Part shown: positions 19,360 to 27,186 of the stretch, piece by piece
Position numbering within the stretch: the stretch's first letter is position 1
Layout: each line of letters opens with the position of its first letter
Assembly (NCBI RefSeq): GCF_004745865.1
Contig: NZ_SRKZ01000004.1
Span: forward strand, 372,001-436,000
Origin: Hymenobacter wooponensis
GTDB taxonomy: Bacteria; Bacteroidota; Bacteroidia; Cytophagales; Hymenobacteraceae
Length of the DNA: 64,000 nucleotides
Direction: 5' to 3'
Program-made: the position numbers and the translations under genes
The notes under the pieces: model-generated
What the model was told of the DNA's origin: nothing
The model's database searches: none
Seen by the model: only the letters and a program-made list of their open reading frames with translations

Positions 19360-20127
19360 ATGGAAATAACCTTTCTCGGTACGGGCACGTCGCAAGGCGT
19401 GCCCGTAATTGGGTGTACCTGTGCCGTTTGCCGCTCCGTGGATTACCGCGACAAGCGGTTGCGCGTGTCGGTGCACCTGCAGGTACAGGGTAAAAGCATC
19501 ATTATCGACTCCGGTCCCGACTTCCGGCAGCAGGCGCTACGGGAGCAGATCAACCATCTGGACGCGCTGGTCTTTACGCACGAGCACAAAGATCATACGG
19601 GTGGCCTAGATGATATTCGGGCCTATAATTTCCGGCAGCAGCAAGACATGCCCGTTCATGCGGAACCTCGCGTTATTGAGCAGCTAAAGCGCGAGTACTC
19701 CTACATTTTTGCGGAGCATAAATACCCCGGCATCCCGCAGGTAGAAATTCACCCCATCCTGAGCGACACGGCTAGCTTTTGGGTGCAGGGCGTAGAGTTT
19801 CAACCCATTAGGGCATTGCACTATAAGTTGCCGGTGCTAGGCTTCCGGGTTGGCAACTTTACTTACGTTACGGATGCCAATTACCTTACTCCGGAGGCTC
19901 TTGAGCGCATGCGGGGCTCGGAAGTAATTGTGCTCAATGCGCTACGGCACGAGAAGCATATCTCGCACTTTACTCTGCAGGAAGCAGTGGACATTCTGGA
20001 GGACCTAGCGCCTAGCCGGGCGTATCTCACTCACATCAGCCACCAGTTGGGCCGCCACCACGAGGTAGAAGCCGACCTGCCTGCGTTTATCCGACTGGCC
20101 TATGATGGTTTGCGGGTGAAACTGTAA
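19360..20127 (+). CDS. MBL-fold metallohydrolase (PhnP-like)
   Basis: The 255-residue protein begins with the PhnP-type opening FLGTGTSQGVPVIGCTCAVC. It carries the metallo-beta-lactamase metal motif THEHKDHTGG at about 73-82, then ALHYKLPVLGFR, VTDANYL and a C-terminal THISHQLGRH. The family includes phosphodiesterases such as PhnP (cyclic ribose phosphate) and tRNase Z relatives; without a phn operon the substrate is unknown. The CxC...C near the start may bind a structural zinc, as in PhnP. It is cytosolic. Confidence 0.82.
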   Translation: MEITFLGTGTSQGVPVIGCTCAVCRSVDYRDKRLRVSVHLQVQGKSIIIDSGPDFRQQALREQINHLDALVFTHEHKDHTGGLDDIRAYNFRQQQDMPVHAEPRVIEQLKREYSYIFAEHKYPGIPQVEIHPILSDTASFWVQGVEFQPIRALHYKLPVLGFRVGNFTYVTDANYLTPEALERMRGSEVIVLNALRHEKHISHFTLQEAVDILEDLAPSRAYLTHISHQLGRHHEVEADLPAFIRLAYDGLRVKL

Positions 20128-20145
20128 CCTATTACAAGTCGTCTG

Positions 20146-20613
20146 TTAGTTGACTTTGCCGATGCGGTAGCGCATGGCAATGTCTTTCCTCTGCGGATCG
20201 TCATTTCCCTGTTGCACCTGCCAGTTCAGGTAGTATAATACGTAGCGCCGGCCATTAGCCCGCACGCTGGTGCTATCTAGCAGGTCAGCAGCGTACGTTC
20301 TCTCTTGGTTGACGGGTAGCTTTACTTGCTGGGTTTGCCCCTGTGCATCGGTTATAGTTAGCGTAGGCCACACAAAGTCGGGAACGAAGCATCTGGCATT
20401 CTTGGGGCAGAAGCTATACGTTAGGTCCGTAGCCTCCACAACCAGTTCTGGACGGGTGGCCGAGGGCAACAGTGCCTGCTGCCGGTAGTTAAGGGTAAAC
20501 TCCTGATCGAATGTCGAGCTTACTGCCGCTGGCACAACATTGGTGTCTCCACTGTTTTTGTCGCAGGCCAGCAGGCTCATGCTGGTGGCTACAAGAAGTA
20601 AATACTTTTTCAC
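20146..20613 (-). CDS. Small lipoprotein of unknown function
   Basis: The 155-residue product has a lipoprotein signal peptide with lipobox SLLAC (Cys17). The mature part is beta-rich with two cysteines in FCPKNARCF that could form a disulfide. I recognise no family. It is convergent with the MBL gene, with 18 bases between stops, and its upstream region (20614-20803) is shared with the NFACT gene. Confidence 0.65.
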   Translation of the reverse strand: MKKYLLLVATSMSLLACDKNSGDTNVVPAAVSSTFDQEFTLNYRQQALLPSATRPELVVEATDLTYSFCPKNARCFVPDFVWPTLTITDAQGQTQQVKLPVNQERTYAADLLDSTSVRANGRRYVLYYLNWQVQQGNDDPQRKDIAMRYRIGKVN

Positions 20614-20803
20614 GGAGGATGAGAGAGCAGTGTGGATGAGAAAGGCACTAGGCGTTCTTCCATTTCAGAGCCGGGAGGTGGCCTAGAGGTTGCATGGCCT
20701 GACTCTCACAACGGGCTTCTCGTTACTTTTAAACTCTGAACTTCCCGTTACTCAGGCGCCTCTCCTTAAGATTAAGATGCGCGCCGCAAGTCCACCCACG
20801 CAC

Positions 20804-22387
20804 ATGCATACCAACTACTACTTTCTGCGCCAGTTAGCACCCGCTCTTACCCAGCAACTCGTGGGCTACAGCGTGGTTACCTGTTTTTCGCAGGAGAAGG
20901 ATGAGCTGGTGGTGGGCCTAACAAACGGAATCCAGGAGTTCTGGCTAAAGGCGCAGTTAGCAGCCGCCGGCCCTATGCTAGCGCTGCCTGAATCGTTTCA
21001 CCGGGCGCGGCAGAACTCCGTGGACTTACTGCCTGAGCTGCTAGGCCAGGTAGTGATGGAGGTGGCGGCTTGGCCCAACGACCGGGTGCTACAACTCACG
21101 TTTACCAATGGCGCCACCTTGCTGTTTAAGCTATACAGCACGCAGCCTAATGCAGTATTTCGCGTGGCACCTGAAGCAGAGGCAGAGTTATTTCACCAGC
21201 GCTATACCGCCGATGCGGAGCTGCGCCCCACCCCTGTTGCGGCCGATGCTCTTGAAAAGGCTCCTCCGGCCGCAAACCCGCTCAAAGCCTACCCCAGCCT
21301 CGGCGACCTAGCCTTGGCGTACCTCCGCACCCGCGACTACGACCCCGCTCCCATCGAAACGAAATGGAAGCTGGTACGCGAGGTTGTACGGGAGCTCGAA
21401 CAACCGGCGGCTTTCTATATCACTCTGCTGGATGGGCGCACCCGCCTGAGTTTGCTGCCCGTCGGCGAAGTGGAGCAACCTCTGCCAGCCGCCGACCCCA
21501 TTGGAGCTTTACGCCGCTTTGTGCCTCTGCTGCTCAACCGCCGAGCTTACGAGGCCGAGCTGCGGCAACTGCGGCAGACGCTGGAGAAGCGGGCCGATGA
21601 AGCCGCTACCAGCGCCCAACACGCCCGGAGGCGCCTGCACGCTCTAGAAAACACCGTGGGTTACCGGCAAACTGCCGATTTGATTATGGCCCACCTAAGC
21701 CAGATTCCGGCCGGGGCCGCGCAGGTGGAGGTGGTGGACTTCTATCAGGACAACCAGCCGCGTGTCATCAAGCTGAAGCCTGCCGAAACGCCCCAGCGGA
21801 CCGCCCAGAACCTGTACCGTAAGGCTAAAAACCAACAGCTCGAAATCCGGGAGCTGAGTGCCCGCGCCGAGCGTCGTGAATCGGAGGCACTGTGGAGCCT
21901 GGAGCGGCTAGAGGAGCTAGAAGCCCTCCCGGCCGGCGACCTGCGGGCCCTGCGGCAATGGCGCAAGCAACATGGCCTCGACCCGGCTACGGTTGCCAAA
22001 GCAGCCCAGGAACTACCATTCAAGGTTTTTGAGGATAGTGGCTTTACCATTTTGGTGGGTAGAAACGCCCAGAACAACGACCTACTTACCCAGCGCTACG
22101 CCCACAAAGACGACCTCTGGCTGCATGCCAAGGACGTAACGGGCTCGCACGTGGTTATTCGTCATCGCTCAGGACACTCAGTACCAGAGCCGGTGCTGGA
22201 ACGTGCCGCTCAGTTGGCGGCCTGGTACTCACGCCGCAAGAATGACTCTCTCTGCCCAGTTACCTATACGCCTAAGAAGTTTGTTCGCAAGCCGAAGGGC
22301 GCTATTGCCGGCCAGGTAGTAGTAGAGCGCGAGAACGTACTGCTGGTTGTACCGGCCAATCCGTTTGAGCGCAACGGGGTGGCCTAG
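20804..22387 (+). CDS. NFACT family protein (RqcH/FbpA-like)
   Basis: From the ATG at 20804 (MHTNYYFLRQL) the product is about 527 aa. It has the NFACT architecture: an N-terminal domain, a charged coiled coil at about 255-400, and a C-terminal NFACT-R (DUF814) domain with ILVGRNAQNNDLLTQRYAHKDDLWLHAKDVTGSHVVIR. In other bacteria RqcH binds obstructed 50S subunits and adds alanine tails to stalled peptides. Bacteroidota relatives are less studied, so this role is by family. Upstream in-frame ATGs at 20690 and 20777 exist, but homology begins near 20804. Confidence 0.82.
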   Translation: MHTNYYFLRQLAPALTQQLVGYSVVTCFSQEKDELVVGLTNGIQEFWLKAQLAAAGPMLALPESFHRARQNSVDLLPELLGQVVMEVAAWPNDRVLQLTFTNGATLLFKLYSTQPNAVFRVAPEAEAELFHQRYTADAELRPTPVAADALEKAPPAANPLKAYPSLGDLALAYLRTRDYDPAPIETKWKLVREVVRELEQPAAFYITLLDGRTRLSLLPVGEVEQPLPAADPIGALRRFVPLLLNRRAYEAELRQLRQTLEKRADEAATSAQHARRRLHALENTVGYRQTADLIMAHLSQIPAGAAQVEVVDFYQDNQPRVIKLKPAETPQRTAQNLYRKAKNQQLEIRELSARAERRESEALWSLERLEELEALPAGDLRALRQWRKQHGLDPATVAKAAQELPFKVFEDSGFTILVGRNAQNNDLLTQRYAHKDDLWLHAKDVTGSHVVIRHRSGHSVPEPVLERAAQLAAWYSRRKNDSLCPVTYTPKKFVRKPKGAIAGQVVVERENVLLVVPANPFERNGVA

Positions 22388-22410
22388 GCGGCCAGGGAAA
22401 GCTATACATG

Positions 22411-22445
22411 AAAAAGCCTGCCTCGGATTCCGAAGCAGACTTTTT
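22411..22445 (-). terminator. Terminator of tRNA-Leu
   Basis: A 16-bp stem runs between 22411-22426 and 22430-22445. On the minus strand its imperfections become G:U pairs and it ends in five U; on the plus strand they are mismatches. It therefore best serves the tRNA just upstream on the minus strand. Confidence 0.75.
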
Positions 22446-22452
22446 GCTAGAG

Positions 22453-22534
22453 TGCGCGCGGGGAGATTCGAACTCCCACACCCGAAGGCACCACCCCCTC
22501 AAGATGGCGTGTCTACCAGTTTCACCACGTGCGC
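22453..22534 (-). tRNA. tRNA-Leu (anticodon GAG)
   Basis: An 82-nt cloverleaf with D-arm (GGTGAAACTGGTAGAC), a five-pair anticodon stem CCATC/GGTGG around loop TTGAGGG (anticodon GAG, reading CUC/CUU), a long class II variable arm typical of leucine tRNAs, and T-arm GGGAG-TTCGAAT-CTCCC. The acceptor stem GCGCACG/CGCGCGC has one A:C mismatch at pair 5-68. CCA is not encoded. Its own terminator follows. Confidence 0.92.
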
Positions 22535-22824
22535 AGATGTGGTCAAGCACTCTGTAGAAAGACGAAAACCGAGGCCTTCGGATTCGCTGAGGTGGCGAAT
22601 CGTGGACAAAAGTAGTTGGCTACTGGGTGCGGTGCAAGCCTCTTGCGGTATTTTTTCTGGCCTAGCTGCCCCCAACTTGCCGCTCACAGGCCTTGGGCAC
22701 TCAGTATCAGCGGCAAGGCGATTCACTTTTTCTTCATGCCTAGCCAAATTTTTTTCCGTTTCTCTCTTCTTTAGTGGCTGCAGTTAGCTAAAATGTGCGT
22801 CTAGCCACCTCACCTTTTCCGCCC

Positions 22825-23301
22825 ATGATTTCTACTCCTTCTACCGCAGCGTCTCCAACTTCGAGCTTCTTTGCGCGTTTTGCTGGGCGCATCACTGCTT
22901 GGTCGGGCACTACTTTGGCATTCTGCCTCGCTCTAGGCCTAGTAGTTGTTTGGGCAGCCACTGGCCCTATGTTTCACTACTCCGAAACGTGGCAACTAGT
23001 CATCAACACCGGCACCACCATCATAACCTTTCTGATGGTTTTTCTGATTCAGCGGGCCCAGAACAAAGATTCACTGGTGCTGCACCTGAAGCTGAACGAG
23101 TTGATAGCGGCCCAGAAAGGCGCCAGTAACCGTCTTATCAATGCCCAAGACTTTACGGAAGGAGAAATCAACCTGCTGCATCAATACTTCTGCTTGTTAG
23201 CTGAGAAAGCCAAGCTCGATCATGACCTCGGCCGGACGCACTCCGTGGAAGAGGCGGAGGAGAATCACCAGGAAAAGCGTCGCGTATGTTCCCATCATTA
23301 A
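22825..23301 (+). CDS. Low-affinity iron permease family protein
   Basis: The roughly 158-residue membrane protein has two transmembrane helices (about 27-48 and 62-82), the second containing INTGTTIITFLMVFLIQRAQNKD, the hallmark of the low-affinity iron permease family (PF04120). The C-terminus is charged and cytosolic. Function by family is metal-ion transport, not well tested in bacteria. The start is MISTPS at 22825 or an in-frame ATG at 22795. Its neighbours Dps and a VIT1-type transporter support an iron-homeostasis role. Confidence 0.8.
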   Translation: MISTPSTAASPTSSFFARFAGRITAWSGTTLAFCLALGLVVVWAATGPMFHYSETWQLVINTGTTIITFLMVFLIQRAQNKDSLVLHLKLNELIAAQKGASNRLINAQDFTEGEINLLHQYFCLLAEKAKLDHDLGRTHSVEEAEENHQEKRRVCSHH

Positions 23302-23303
23302 CT

Positions 23304-23340
23304 AAAAAAGCCTTCCCCGAGTAACCGGAGAAGGCTTTTG
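23304..23340. terminator. Bidirectional terminator between iron permease and dps
   Basis: A 14-bp stem with one mismatch (left arm from about 23305, right arm ending about 23339) flanked by A and T runs lies between the convergent genes. Confidence 0.75.
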
Positions 23341-23358
23341 CTTTTCTAGTGGTTACGC

Positions 23359-24066
23359 CTACTCAGCGCGAGCCAGGGGGGTATCTACCACATGCTCCGA
23401 AACGAACCACACCTGCATTTCATTGGTGCGCATCACGTTGCTCACAATGAGGTCGTTGGTGCCATCATCGCCAGAGTCAGCTGCTTTTTTTGCAAAGTCG
23501 TGGCAGTTCTTGAGGATGATCTGGTGAGCTTCCAGCAGGCGCGATACCTGAATGGGTGCCTCCTCCCGGTCGCGGGGTGGGCGGGGAATGCTGGTTACTT
23601 CGGCAATATCGGCGGCCATAGCCACGGCCACACCACCCAAGATCTGAATGCGCTCAGCAATCATATCAATGAGGGCATCTTGCTCTTCATAGTGCTTATC
23701 GTACAGCAGGTGCAGCTGGTAGAAAGTAGGGCCTACTACCTGCCAGTGGTGCTTTTTGTACATGTCGCGGATTGAGCAGGTATCAGCCAGCATCTGGTTG
23801 AGCATCTCTACGCTTTCTTGCCGGGTGTTGGTGTCGATGCCGATGGGCAGACGTTGGGAAACCGTGCCATAACGCTGCAACGGTGCAGGGGCGTTGAACT
23901 GCTGGTTTAGCACAGGCTGCACACTAGGCGCCGACTGTCCGTTGGAAGAAGCTTGTCCGTCTTGGCCGTTTGAAGAAGCCTGAGCGGCTGCTTTGGAGGT
24001 GGAAGCTTTCTTGGCAGCAGGTGCTTTAGGAGCTGCCGGAGTATCTTTGGTGGTGGTCTTAGCCAT
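23359..24066 (-). CDS. dps: Dps family DNA-binding ferritin-like protein
   Basis: The 235-residue protein has a ferritin-like four-helix Dps domain at about 80-235. Ferroxidase-site residues are in KKHHWQVVGPTFYQLHLLYDKHYEEQDALIDMIAERI, which spans two subunits in the dodecamer. The first 70 residues are a Lys/Ala/Ser-rich tail with AAKKAS-type repeats, as in Dps proteins that bind DNA through a basic N-terminus. Dps oxidises and stores Fe(II) and shields DNA from peroxide. It is convergent with the iron permease and divergent from the VIT1-type transporter. Confidence 0.92.
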   Translation of the reverse strand: MAKTTTKDTPAAPKAPAAKKASTSKAAAQASSNGQDGQASSNGQSAPSVQPVLNQQFNAPAPLQRYGTVSQRLPIGIDTNTRQESVEMLNQMLADTCSIRDMYKKHHWQVVGPTFYQLHLLYDKHYEEQDALIDMIAERIQILGGVAVAMAADIAEVTSIPRPPRDREEAPIQVSRLLEAHQIILKNCHDFAKKAADSGDDGTNDLIVSNVMRTNEMQVWFVSEHVVDTPLARAE

Positions 24067-24175
24067 GATCAGAAAGAGGTAGTAGTAGTGCAGAGAAAGC
24101 CACCTAAGGTGGCTACCTGTTATGCCATACGTACGCCAAGCGCTCGGGTTAACTGGGCCATTAGATTAATCCCTC

Positions 24176-24901
24176 ATGACGCACGCTCACGCGCCCCACT
24201 CGCACCCTCATCCGGAAGATCATCTTACCAGCTCAGCCATGCTCCAGGATATCGTGATAGGCCTATCTGATGGCCTGACGGTGCCGTTTGCGCTGGCGGC
24301 GGGTCTCAGCGGCGCAGTGCAGTCGTCGGGCCTCGTGATTACGGCCGGTCTGGCCGAGATTGTGGCGGGCTCTATTGCCATGGGACTGGGCGGCTACCTC
24401 TCGGGGCGCACCGAAGTAGAGCACTATGAGTCGGAGCTAGCACGGGAGTACCGCGAGATTCAGGAAGTACCGGAGGTGGAGCGCGAAGAGGTGCGGGAGC
24501 TGCTACAAGAAATTGGTCTTTCCCCCGCCACCGTGAATCTGGCCGTGCAAGAACTTACCGCCGACCCAGAACAATGGGTGAAGTTCATGATGAAGTACGA
24601 GCTAGGCCTAGAAAAGCCCGACCCCAAGCAAGCGCCTAAAAGCGCCGCCACTATCAGCATGGCCTACGCCGTTGGCGGACTCATTCCACTAAGCGCGTAT
24701 TTTTTCACCGCTACTCCCGACGAAGGTCTGCTGTGGTCGGCGGTGATTACGCTGGTGTGCCTGTTTATCTTTGGGTATCTGAAGAGCCGCCTGACGGGGC
24801 AGCCTCCGGTATGGGGAGCCTTCAAAATGGCTGGCACCGGGGCGCTGGCGGCCGGGGCAGCCTTCTGGGTAGCGCGCCAGTTCCAACCTCATGCGGGGTA
24901 A
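24176..24901 (+). CDS. VIT1/CCC1 family iron/manganese transporter
   Basis: The 241-residue membrane protein matches the VIT family: MLQDIVIGLSDGLTVPFALAAGLSGA in the first transmembrane helix, a second helix with AGLAEIVAGSIAMGLGGYLSG, a long cytosolic metal-binding helical insert rich in Glu (about 85-150), and three C-terminal helices. The N-terminus is histidine-rich. VIT proteins export Fe(II) or Mn(II) from the cytosol. It is divergent from dps across 109 bases, so the pair may share a control region. Confidence 0.9.
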   Translation: MTHAHAPHSHPHPEDHLTSSAMLQDIVIGLSDGLTVPFALAAGLSGAVQSSGLVITAGLAEIVAGSIAMGLGGYLSGRTEVEHYESELAREYREIQEVPEVEREEVRELLQEIGLSPATVNLAVQELTADPEQWVKFMMKYELGLEKPDPKQAPKSAATISMAYAVGGLIPLSAYFFTATPDEGLLWSAVITLVCLFIFGYLKSRLTGQPPVWGAFKMAGTGALAAGAAFWVARQFQPHAG

Positions 24902-24965
24902 ACCTGAGGAGCGGCAGCTTACCTTTGCCCAAGGCTAGTAGCCTAGCCCGTTGTCCTCTTATCCT

Positions 24966-25424
24966 ATGAATGAAGCTCATCTGCACCTGCTGCTCAACCA
25001 CCTACCTATCTTAGGAAGCTTGTTTGGCCTTATAGCATTGGCAGTAGGCATTTTCCGAGCGGATACTGGCGTGGTGCGCACTGGCCTAGTAACGCTGCTG
25101 GCAGCGGCCGTACTGTGCTTGCCGGTTCAGCTTACCGGTGAAGGAGCTGAAGAAGTTCTGCATGGCCTTCCTGACGTGTCGAAAACACTTATTAACGCTC
25201 ACGAAGAGGCCGCAGAGCTTGCGTTTTGGGTTCTTGAGCTGACGGGGGCTTTGGCTATGCTGGCCCTGCTACTGCCCCAGCGGGCCCAGCTTATGAATCG
25301 CCTGACGCTGGCTGGTGCGGTTAGTAGCTTTGCCCTATTGGCGTGGGCGGGTAGCTTAGGTGGGCAAATTAGGCACCCGGAGGCGCGAGCCGGCTTCGTA
25401 TCTTCCGCAGAATACAAACCGTAG
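24966..25424 (+). CDS. DUF2231-like membrane protein
   Basis: From ATG 24966 the product is 152 aa with four predicted transmembrane helices. It opens with HLHLLLNHLPILGSLFG, like the conserved histidine-containing start of DUF2231-type proteins. An alternative in-frame ATG lies at 24951. TACCTTTG at 24920-24927 matches the -7 box, but no TTG is present at the expected upstream distance. Function is unknown; conserved His residues suggest heme or metal contact, which is only a guess. Confidence 0.62.
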   Translation: MNEAHLHLLLNHLPILGSLFGLIALAVGIFRADTGVVRTGLVTLLAAAVLCLPVQLTGEGAEEVLHGLPDVSKTLINAHEEAAELAFWVLELTGALAMLALLLPQRAQLMNRLTLAGAVSSFALLAWAGSLGGQIRHPEARAGFVSSAEYKP

Positions 25425-25478
25425 CAACGTACACGGCAGCCCCGCAGTATAGGCAGATATACTTCTCCCCTTCCCACC

Positions 25479-26006
25479 ATGGCCTTCCCTTTCTTCGGTG
25501 ATTCTAAATCAGCCATTGCGCAAATGTTAGCTACCCTACCGCAAACAGGCCGCCTGGAGTGGATAGGCCTACGCCCCATACGGCGCGAACCGATGCAATC
25601 GGTTACGGAAGCCGTTGTTGAAACCGACCGTAATTTGGTTGGTGATCATGCCCGCCCTAAATCAGGCGGCAAACGGCAGGTAACGTTGATTCAGCATGAG
25701 CACTTGGCGGCGGTGGCAGGCTACCTAGGCCACTCCTCACCCGTAGATCCGGGACGCTTGCGGCGCAACCTAGCCGTAAGTGGCATCAACCTACTTTCAC
25801 TTAAGAACCGTCGGGTCCGCATTGGCAACGAGGTAATGCTGGAAATTACGGGCGAGTGCCATCCTTGCTCCCGCATGGAAGAAGAGCTGGGGCCCGGTGG
25901 CTACAACGCCATGCGTGGCCACGGTGGCCTTACGGCGCGCATCATTATGGGAGGCACTATTCGGGTAGGCGACGCAGTCCAGGTTGTAGCAGACGACAAC
26001 CCGTAG
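25479..26006 (+). CDS. MOSC domain protein
   Basis: The 175-residue protein has a MOSC domain with RRNLAVSGINL, the conserved cysteine in ITGECHPCSRMEEELGPGGYNAMRGHGG and a terminal IRVGDAVQV. The cysteine matches that of molybdenum-cofactor sulfurase C-terminal domains and YiiM/YuaD-type proteins, which handle sulfur for molybdenum enzymes or reduce N-hydroxylated compounds. It is cytosolic and convergent with OsmC. Confidence 0.87.
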   Translation: MAFPFFGDSKSAIAQMLATLPQTGRLEWIGLRPIRREPMQSVTEAVVETDRNLVGDHARPKSGGKRQVTLIQHEHLAAVAGYLGHSSPVDPGRLRRNLAVSGINLLSLKNRRVRIGNEVMLEITGECHPCSRMEEELGPGGYNAMRGHGGLTARIIMGGTIRVGDAVQVVADDNP

Positions 26007-26020
26007 GCCACCCACCCACT

Positions 26021-26452
26021 TTATACGGCTAAGCTTGGGATTAGAAATGCCTCACACCGGATGGAAGCATTCAGCAGTTTTGACACGGGGCAATTTTCCT
26101 GCGCGTCGGCTACTAGCTCCTGAAACTTGTCTTCTTGCATCCCGGGTATCTGCGCTTCTACTACTAATACCGACTCGCGCACTAAGCCTTCTTCCATTAC
26201 TATTTCGCACCGGGTATCAATGCGGGTAGCCACAAACCCTGCTACCTGCAGGTTGAAGGCGAGCTTCATGGAAAGGCACCCCGCGTGTGCAGCTGCAATC
26301 AGCTCCTCGGGATTGGTGCCGGCTCCATCAGCGAAGCGCGTAGTGTAGGAGTACGGGGTGCTTTTTAATACTTCACTAGTAGTATCCAGTTGACCGTAGC
26401 CATCAGTGCCGCGGCCATACCAATGTGCTTTAGCAATTCGATTAATCGACAT
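26021..26452 (-). CDS. OsmC family peroxidase
   Basis: The 143-residue OsmC/Ohr-type protein reduces organic hydroperoxides with two redox cysteines, here in AAAHAGCLSMKLAF at about residue 59 and in ENCPVSKLL at about 123. YSYTTRFADGAGTNPEELIAAAHAGC is the typical OsmC active-site run, and the protein is closer to OsmC than to Ohr. It is convergent with the MOSC gene and fits the oxidative-stress theme with Dps. Confidence 0.9.
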   Translation of the reverse strand: MSINRIAKAHWYGRGTDGYGQLDTTSEVLKSTPYSYTTRFADGAGTNPEELIAAAHAGCLSMKLAFNLQVAGFVATRIDTRCEIVMEEGLVRESVLVVEAQIPGMQEDKFQELVADAQENCPVSKLLNASIRCEAFLIPSLAV

Positions 26453-26873
26453 AAAGTAGCCCTATTCTCAAGAATACCAGATTAGTCTACGCAAGTAACA
26501 CAATAGGATCTTAGAATGCCAATGGCATTTCTCCCTGCTTAGGTGCCCAATGAGGACTGCGTAATCAGCCCAGACAACTAGTGTACCAACCTATTACTAT
26601 ACCAAGTAAAAACTTGCGCTTTTTTCAATATTATATAACAAATTCTATACATCTCATTATCTAGAAGTTAGTCATTGGTAGACGAGATTCTTTAACTTTT
26701 TTTCACATCTCTTCAATCTGTTAGATTTTTTACCCCGTATTTATAATTGAACTGGTTGGATTTCATCTTCAGTCAAGTCAGTTCAGAACTGCACTATCCT
26801 ATCAGAATCCTGAGGCCCCACACCTAGCCCAGGTTCCACAATTAGTATCTATCGCTAACGCTTGTAGATTCAT
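26453..26873. other. AT-rich intergenic region
   Basis: This 421-base spacer is clearly more AT-rich than its surroundings. It should contain the osmC promoter (minus strand) and any promoter for the small gene at 26874. I see no convincing ORF, RNA or repeat in it. Confidence 0.6.
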
Positions 26874-27083
26874 ATGGGACCTACCTCACCTTCTCCCTCT
26901 TTGCCCGCAACTGCTGTAGCTCTACTCCTTTTATCGGGCGGACTGCTCACCTTACCAGTCTGGACATCTGCCACCCGCCTAAGGTCAGCGCAACCTTCCC
27001 CGAACTCATCAGAAGATCCTACAGCCGAGGAGGAAGCGGCTACTATTACCCAACGCCTACGCAATCGTCGGCACCGGTCTTAG
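26874..27083 (+). CDS. Small predicted exported protein
   Basis: The 69-residue ORF has a hydrophobic stretch at about 12-30 (ATAVALLLLSGGLLTLPVWTS), then a polar, acidic and finally Arg-rich tail ending RLRNRRHRS. It has no recognised family. It is followed after 39 bases by a strong terminator, which supports a real transcript, but coding status is uncertain. Confidence 0.4.
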   Translation: MGPTSPSPSLPATAVALLLLSGGLLTLPVWTSATRLRSAQPSPNSSEDPTAEEEAATITQRLRNRRHRS

Positions 27084-27122
27084 CCAGTAACCTTCACCCC
27101 GGGCACAATAAGGTTTAATAAC

Positions 27123-27160
27123 AAAAGAGGCGCTGCCCCAAGTGGGGCAGCGCCTCTTTT
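27123..27160. terminator. Strong bidirectional terminator
   Basis: A 17-bp perfect stem (27123-27139 with 27144-27160) with a four-base loop, flanked by A and T runs. It ends rtcB transcription on the minus strand and the small gene on the plus strand. Confidence 0.92.
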
Positions 27161-27186
27161 CTGTTTAGCGGTCGGCTAGGCCACTA

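Noticed and set aside
22302..22787. ORFs over tRNA-Leu on both strands
   Set aside because: They read through the tRNA and its terminator; no protein-like features.
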